A stretch of 64,000 bases of DNA, taken from Dicaeum eximium. Taxonomy: Eukaryota > Chordata > Aves > Passeriformes > Dicaeidae. The notes beneath the pieces were generated by a model, which worked only from the letters and a program-made list of their open reading frames with translations, searched no databases and had not been told where the DNA came from. Positions 63,101-64,000 of the stretch are shown here, one piece after another. A program made the translations under genes and the position numbers. The first letter of the stretch is position 1; each line of letters opens with the position of its first letter. The stretch covers positions 1 to 64,000 of the forward strand of contig VWZP01005513.1 of assembly GCA_013396995.1 (NCBI GenBank). Reading direction: 5' to 3'.

Positions 63101-63106
63101 CTGATG
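13065..63106 (+). CDS. CFAP47: CFAP47, partial coding region made of nine exons (both ends outside the window)
   Basis: Join: 13065-13240, 15478-15585, 19226-19337, 26143-26247, 27813-27969, 34675-34770, 57985-58144, 58776-58867, 62954-63106. All introns are GT-AG and every junction keeps the frame, giving 386 codons plus one base. Compared from memory, the product is collinear with human CFAP47, a protein of about 3,100 residues, in its C-terminal third. Shared landmarks are PHSTT-LP, PSALGR and the I-W-YPI-G motif. CFAP47 is known as an axonemal protein of motile cilia and sperm flagella, and human loss-of-function variants are linked to male infertility with abnormal flagella. The visible part is a run of Ig-like ASH/MSP-type beta-sandwich repeats, with the turns TNPTKR, TNPTHE and ENPTDE opening three of them. 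No start codon, stop codon, calponin-homology domain or promoter of the gene lies in the window. Alignment suggests no exon is missing between the nine. Confidence 0.93.
13241..15477 (+). other. CFAP47: Intron between CFAP47 exons 1 and 2
   Basis: The intron is 2.24 kb of AT-rich sequence, with a single N at 14252. I see no repeat of recognisable family, no RNA gene and no open frame of interest. Confidence 0.85.
14252..14252. other. Ambiguous base (N)
   Basis: A single N in intronic sequence, an assembly ambiguity. Confidence 0.99.
15478..15585 (+). CDS. CFAP47: CFAP47 coding exon 2 of 9 in the window
   Basis: The exon is 108 nt. Its acceptor is ctgtttttag at 15477 and its donor is GGGAG|gtaagt at 15586, a near-perfect consensus. 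The first T completes a Ser codon and the final AG passes on to exon 3 to make Arg. It encodes SVMFRSDVIGEFWYALKF, then NVEKPSPAVLPDIACELGR. It closes the repeat begun in exon 1 and supplies the proline-rich linker to the next. Human CFAP47 reads EMAEEFWYLLKLTIELPKP followed by MPEIQCDLGK, so the E-FWY-LK core and the C-x-LG boundary are conserved. The preceding intron is 2.24 kb. Confidence 0.93.
16880..17140 (+). mobile_element. CR1 LINE fragment, sense, lacking its 3' end
   Basis: It matches the CR1 segment gtgtccagttctgg, ctcctcagtacaagaaag, atgaggagagactg, atcaatacatataaatatca and gccaagaggatggtgccagg. It stops at ctcttttcagtg, before the 3' UTR and tail. CR1 copies normally keep the 3' end, so this copy probably lost it by a later deletion. 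Confidence 0.85.
18122..18122. other. Ambiguous base (N) beside the poly(A) run
   Basis: A single N six bases before a 38-A tract. It probably reflects poor read quality at the homopolymer. Confidence 0.99.
18128..18165. repeat. 38-base poly(A) run
   Basis: An uninterrupted A tract follows an ambiguous base (N at 18122). It may be the tail of an unidentified retroposed sequence or simply an expanded homopolymer. Its length is likely to be unreliable in the assembly. Confidence 0.9.
19003..19042. repeat. AT-only imperfect repeat (taata/ataat units)
   Basis: The sequence ttataataatataatattat is followed by tgaataatataataatattg, two imperfect copies able to pair with one another. Confidence 0.7.
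19226..19337 (+). CDS. CFAP47: CFAP47 coding exon 3 of 9 in the window
   Basis: The exon is 112 nt. Its acceptor is tgttttccag at 19225 and its donor is CCT|gtaagt at 19338. It starts with the last base of an Arg codon and ends at phase 0. It encodes WAYVHLPLTNPTHEDLVLQM, then LNSDPSHFAVEADPGQP. This opens the second visible Ig-like repeat, again with the NPT turn. The human counterpart reads IIPLVNCTHETLKLQVTNSN and then PENFVLDI, so the residues T-H-E and N-S followed by a P-x-F motif are shared. The donor is strong although the last exonic bases (CCT) are off consensus. Confidence 0.93.
20259..20293. repeat. A-rich simple repeat
   Basis: Two A tracts of 14 and 12 bases are separated by GG and followed by gaaagaaa. 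Confidence 0.85.
21331..21745 (-). mobile_element. CR1 LINE fragment, antisense
   Basis: It begins with atcacagaatcacagaatga, the reverse complement of a CR1 tail. It then has ccatctgatccaaccccctt, ttgaatatctccagagatgg, cttctccagactgaacaggc and cccagaactggacacag. The element runs on the minus strand, opposite to CFAP47. Open frames of 102-137 codons in this interval are parts of the element. Confidence 0.93.
23549..23582. repeat. T-rich tract with G interruptions
   Basis: The sequence tttttttgtttttgtttttg is followed by g and ten T. It is simple sequence with no further feature. Confidence 0.75.
24520..24770 (+). mobile_element. LTR-like segment (candidate ERV solo LTR)
   Basis: In about 110 bases there is an inverted CCAAT box (ATTGG, 24623-24627), TATAAAA (24662-24668) and ATTAAA (24730-24735). 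The text between reads gtgcatattgccatgctgtg. That order (U3 elements, then TATA, then a polyadenylation signal) is typical of a retroviral LTR, and the wording resembles avian ERV LTRs. The ends are not defined and no internal genes are present. Confidence 0.4.
25071..25107. repeat. AATC tetranucleotide microsatellite
   Basis: The run is aatcaataattaatcaatca continuing as aatc units to 25107, about eight units with one interruption. It sits directly upstream of the CCAAT-box cluster. Confidence 0.9.
25137..25251 (+). promoter_or_regulatory. Promoter-like cluster: four CCAAT boxes, a GC box and a TTAAAA box
   Basis: ATTGG (inverted CCAAT) occurs at 25137-25141, 25178-25182 and 25189-25193, and CCAAT at 25227-25231. 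GGGGCGGG is at 25219-25226 and TTAAAA at 25246-25251. Spacing between the CCAAT boxes is about 40, 10 and 35 bases. The GC box abuts the last CCAAT and the TATA-like box follows 15 bases later. It could be the U3 region of an old LTR or a genuine intronic promoter reading + strand. No long open frame follows. Confidence 0.4.
26143..26247 (+). CDS. CFAP47: CFAP47 coding exon 4 of 9 in the window
   Basis: The exon is 105 nt, exactly 35 codons, phase 0 at both ends. Its acceptor is gtttgcacag at 26142, preceded by a good CT-rich tract (ctttcttttgcttctttcttg). Its donor is CCAAAG|gtatga at 26248. It encodes LTIPPHSTTQLPMRFSPSAL, then GRRNHKATITFKCPK. This is among the most conserved stretches: human CFAP47 has LIISPHSTTELPVLFYPSAL followed by GRADHQACINFYC. 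It forms the C-terminal half of the second repeat. Because it is a symmetric exon, skipping it would keep the frame. A GC-rich, repeat-like block ends about 110 bases upstream. Confidence 0.95.
26248..27812 (+). other. CFAP47: Intron between CFAP47 exons 4 and 5
   Basis: The intron is 1.57 kb of AT-rich sequence with short homopolymers (for example 12 T near 26925). I recognise no repeat family or gene in it. Confidence 0.85.
27813..27969 (+). CDS. CFAP47: CFAP47 coding exon 5 of 9 in the window
   Basis: The exon is 157 nt. Its acceptor is tttcattcccag at 27812 and its donor is GGCAG|gtacag at 27970. It starts at phase 0 and ends with one base. It encodes FGERVFQLTGSGVPPGQMET, then TTISSCIGEYSSSIIAFENP and TDENVVVDIMLA. 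It finishes repeat two (the F-L-GxGxxP signature that closes ASH repeats) and opens repeat three with the NPT turn. Human CFAP47 has WKFYLSGVGLFPQPLDTERI and TIVIPFKNPTMEDVLIDIIL here. The donor lacks the usual +4/+5 AG (gtacag), and a run of 17 T follows at 27986-28002, a context in which U-rich-binding splicing factors can assist. Confidence 0.95.
27986..28002. repeat. 17-T run next to the exon 5 splice donor
   Basis: The homopolymer begins 16 bases after the GT of the exon 5 donor. U-rich tracts in this position are known binding sites for TIA-type splicing factors that support weak donors. Confidence 0.9.
29960..30405 (+). mobile_element. Degraded CR1 LINE ORF2 (reverse transcriptase) fragment, sense
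   Basis: Recognisable CR1 RT segments in order are tgattgccttctgtctggaa, an aaggaggagcagtgaatgta block, cctgtaacattgttg, a ctcaggaagtctaggcttga block, and ccccaggggtcagctttggg with attaaggacatggatgat. Translation gives APQGSALGPLLFKTFIKDMD, a decayed form of the LINE motif PQGSxLGPxLFxxFIxDLD. The copy has many changes and no long ORF2 remains. Confidence 0.8.
34675..34770 (+). CDS. CFAP47: CFAP47 coding exon 6 of 9 in the window
   Basis: The exon is 96 nt. Its acceptor is an uninterrupted 15-T tract (34658-34672) followed by ag, and its donor is CACAAG|gtatgt at 34771. The opening AT completes an Asp codon and the last G passes on to exon 7. It encodes DEGLLNQHLSPSVLSQATYK, then ESVFQLLLKQPQG. 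This is the least conserved part of the visible protein. Only a Y-x-ES-x-F pattern and the closing QG match human (IYESSAFRF and EIQG), but the length agrees to within one residue. Phase on both sides and this anchor make the call firm. The following intron is the largest in the window, 23.2 kb. Confidence 0.88.
35910..36488 (-). mobile_element. Solo LTR of an avian ERVL-type endogenous retrovirus, antisense
   Basis: Read on the minus strand, it begins TGTGCTGGTTTCAGCTGGGG, continues with a ggacaggtgacccaaactga block, has ATGACATCAT (36216-36230 region) just upstream of TATAAA (36210-36215), and ends with a aactcatgggctgag-like segment and gggagtgagtgagtgg. This order matches an LTR family common in neoavian genomes, known to me from memory. 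No gag, pol or env sequence flanks it, so it is a solo LTR. Terminal TG...CA is seen, but I could not identify a clear target-site duplication. The central part differs from the form I know. Confidence 0.82.
49500..49622. repeat. ATATCT/TATATC satellite-like microsatellite
   Basis: About 120 bases are built from atatct and atatctac units with a pure (atatct) core at 49563-49610 and a terminal (ta)n. The open frame of alternating Ile/Tyr/Ser residues here is a by-product of the repeat, not a gene. Confidence 0.95.
52486..52761 (+). mobile_element. Diverged CR1 LINE 3' fragment, sense
   Basis: CR1 landmarks are present but decayed: gggctgttttcagtggtgcc, cagtgacagacagcacag, ggagtctcaatccttggaga, tatccaaaggctttctggat, atggtccaggtaggtgactc, and a tail remnant attctaggattttgtg. 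It is more diverged than the copy at 7.5-8.1 kb, so probably older. Confidence 0.85.
53303..53450 (-). mobile_element. Short CR1 LINE 3' fragment, antisense
   Basis: It begins cagaatcacagaactgttta, then has cctcttgagatcatcttgtc and a ttgaatatctccacagatgg block, the reverse complement of the CR1 3' end. It is only about 150 bases and lies 540 bases from the sense copy at 52.5 kb in the opposite orientation. Confidence 0.88.
57025..57177 (+). pseudogene. Protein-like open island ending in TGA, family unknown
   Basis: The frame opens after a stop at 57022 and runs 50 codons to TGA (57175-57177). The second half reads MKPPVVIKEAIPRRVLHVPG, then MVTPADPVILSE. This is a low-complexity-free, proline- and valine-rich composition with codon usage unlike the AT-rich flanks. 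A tttttttag|C acceptor-like site lies at 57070-57077. An overlapping frame just upstream (ending EVFTLEEFWL at 57013) also looks protein-like, which suggests a frameshifted retrocopy or a relic of a transposon. I do not recognise the family. It is not CFAP47: phase and homology run straight from exon 6 to exon 7. Confidence 0.3.
57985..58144 (+). CDS. CFAP47: CFAP47 coding exon 7 of 9 in the window
   Basis: The exon is 160 nt. Its acceptor is ttccatcttgcag at 57984 and its donor is AACAG|gtaatt at 58145. It encodes GIRLAAKEKLDIPLLFMPAE, then MKIYKAVVVIHVMRENGENW and PYEVSAESNTDLNR. This is the second half of repeat three: the D-I-LLF-P strand and the MK-K strand shared with human (NIDISLLFIPQIMKLHKTMV). 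NG-x-W-P is also conserved. Human reads IQGIALPPKG directly across the exon 6/7 junction, which argues that no coding exon hides in the 23 kb intron. Confidence 0.95.
58145..58775 (+). other. CFAP47: Intron between CFAP47 exons 7 and 8
   Basis: The intron is 631 bases of AT-rich sequence, with a small direct repeat of tagctgatat near 58600-58626. I see nothing else. Confidence 0.85.
58776..58867 (+). CDS. CFAP47: CFAP47 coding exon 8 of 9 in the window
   Basis: The exon is 92 nt. Its acceptor is cttacttttctag at 58775 and its donor is TCAG|gtaggt at 58868. Its first base completes an Arg codon and it ends with one base. It encodes NIIVAENGETEGILWTYPIN, then GTSEAPQQKS. This is the linker between repeats three and four. 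Human CFAP47 has EEIQAIHWIYPIVGLPQAPP in the same place, so the I-x-W-x-YPI-G core with a following AP is diagnostic. The intron before it is only 631 bases, the shortest in the window. Confidence 0.94.
59968..60710 (-). mobile_element. Long CR1 LINE 3' fragment, antisense
   Basis: It starts with atcacaggatcattaaggtt and ggaaaagacctctgagatca. It continues through cctggccagcctttccatga, ggccatttcctcttgtcctg, ccaggctagacaccctcagc, cacaactggacacagcactg and ccccaggtccttttccactg to cccaggtgcaggacccaata. This is an avian CR1 subfamily in reverse complement, with about 740 bases of the 3' part preserved. It is GC-rich against the flanking intron. Confidence 0.92.
61545..61630 (-). mobile_element. Small CR1-like fragment, antisense
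   Basis: The sequence ggaccactgggggccctcta, atccaaccacctgctcaagg and cttgtccagtcaaatcctag resembles the reverse complement of a CR1 3' UTR. It is short and lacks the tail, so the family call is tentative. Confidence 0.6.
62597..62620. repeat. T run followed by TTTG units
   Basis: About twelve T are followed by three gttt units and then cag. It resembles a splice acceptor, but no open frame matching CFAP47 follows. Confidence 0.7.
62954..63106 (+). CDS. CFAP47: CFAP47 coding exon 9 of 9 in the window
   Basis: The exon is 153 nt. Its acceptor is ctgctttcctgtag at 62953 and its donor is CTGATG|gtaaga at 63107. It starts with two bases that complete Val and ends with one base. It encodes VVIRCQARQRLEQRVELLLI, then a Ser/Thr/Asp-rich tail with DESSNTSEVTDG. 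The first half matches human VVIQCQSRKRAEEKVEIIL and opens a fourth repeat. The tail looks like a disordered loop and does not align well with the human loop. Base composition rises here (gctctgcctgatgccggg) compared with the surrounding intron. The next human exon (FEYEIQF motif) is not visible in the remaining 894 bases. Confidence 0.93.
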
Positions 63107-64000
63107 GTAAGAACAGTTTTGATGTCATACTGTTTTAGGAAAATTTCAGATAAGTACTTCACCAGACGTGCAGCTCTGCCATGACATGAGTGAGGTTTAG
63201 GCAAATTGTCCCAGTCCATATTTCCACCATTTTGCAAGTATAGGGTATTTAACTTTTTGCCTGCAGCTATAGGCACCTTTGAACCTGAACCTCCCTTTTT
63301 AAAAATTTGTCCTGGGTGTGAGGCTTGCATACATACAATCTCTCCTTTAAAAGAGAGCCTGCACAAAGTCTTCAATTAGAAAAAATACGTCTGTGTAAGC
63401 ATTGCCAGGAGACATTTATTCTGCAGGTTTATAAGATGAATTCCCATCAGCAGGTCAATATCGGTATCAGAATGGATTGAAGAAGGAGGACTTTTTGAAA
63501 GAACTGATAAAGCTTTGTAAAAGGATAGCTTCCACTTACTGTTAATCTGCTGAGAACACAGTGAAAATCAATTTATTCAGATACAGCTGCTGTTCAAAAT
63601 ATACCTCTCCTTGAAACAGAATGGCACAACATATAAGTAGTAAGGCAGGAATGCTTGTTACTGCTGTATCACCAGTATTTGTGTTATCAGTCATAGTCAC
63701 TACAGCAAATTTGAAAATTGTGCACCCTGTAAACTTAACATTCCATTTTGAGTTCAAAGTCATCCTCCTTTATAAGGAAAATTTATTTTAAAATTATGAC
63801 ACATAACATGAGACAGACTAATGTGTGTTTAACTTAGCTGTAGATGAGAGAAGGGATTTATCCTGTATTCTGACTTTGTTCAAAGTGGTAAAAGATGAGT
63901 TTACAGATGTTGCTATAAGTGCAGTCTATCAGGTCATCAGTTGGAAGGGCAGGCAAACTTGGCTTTTGTGTCCCATTTCTCCTATTTACAGTCTGTTCCA
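63107..64000 (+). other. CFAP47: Start of the intron downstream of CFAP47 exon 9
   Basis: The stretch begins with the consensus donor gtaaga and runs to the window edge. I find no exon matching the next human segment and no recognisable repeat. Confidence 0.75.

Noticed and set aside
1..64000. CRISPR arrays, tRNA, rRNA, integrons or bacterial defence systems
   Set aside because: The window is vertebrate intronic DNA, and I saw no spaced direct repeats, cloverleaf sequence or bacterial genes.

Overview
The window is a vertebrate, almost certainly bird, genomic segment. It is AT-rich, with small exons in long introns. It holds several chicken-repeat-1 (CR1) LINE fragments, several ending in the avian CR1 tail (catgattctatg-like), and one solo LTR of an avian ERVL-type retrovirus in antisense. 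The LTR type suggests a neoavian bird, possibly a passerine, but the species cannot be named from this sequence. There is no prokaryotic signature, and I see no rRNA, tRNA or CRISPR array. Two single N bases (14252, 18122) show that this is a draft assembly.

One gene can be supported: CFAP47 (cilia- and flagella-associated protein 47), on the + strand and partial at both ends. Nine coding exons (13065-13240, 15478-15585, 19226-19337, 26143-26247, 27813-27969, 34675-34770, 57985-58144, 58776-58867, 62954-63106) have AG/GT borders and matching phases, and join to 1159 nt (386 codons plus one base). The product follows the C-terminal part of vertebrate CFAP47 without a gap. It runs through consecutive Ig-like ASH/MSP-type beta-sandwich repeats, each opening with an N-P-T turn, of a protein of the motile-cilium and sperm-flagellum axoneme. 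The preceding and following exons lie outside the window.

Layout: 1-13.06 kb is intron upstream of the first visible exon, with two CR1 copies and several unexplained open islands. 13-28 kb carries exons 1-5, with CR1 copies in the introns and an LTR/promoter-like block at 24.5-25.3 kb. 28-34.7 kb is an intron with a degraded CR1 reverse-transcriptase fragment. 34.8-58 kb is one 23.2 kb intron with an antisense solo LTR, a TATATC microsatellite, two CR1 copies and a protein-like island near 57.1 kb. 58-63.1 kb carries exons 7-9 and a long antisense CR1. The last 0.9 kb is intron.

I found no convincing new system. The items most worth checking are the CCAAT/GC-box/TTAAAA cluster at 25.1-25.25 kb, the protein-like open island at 57.0-57.2 kb, the minus-strand open island at 8.6-8.8 kb, and a weak splice donor at 27970 followed by a 17-T run.
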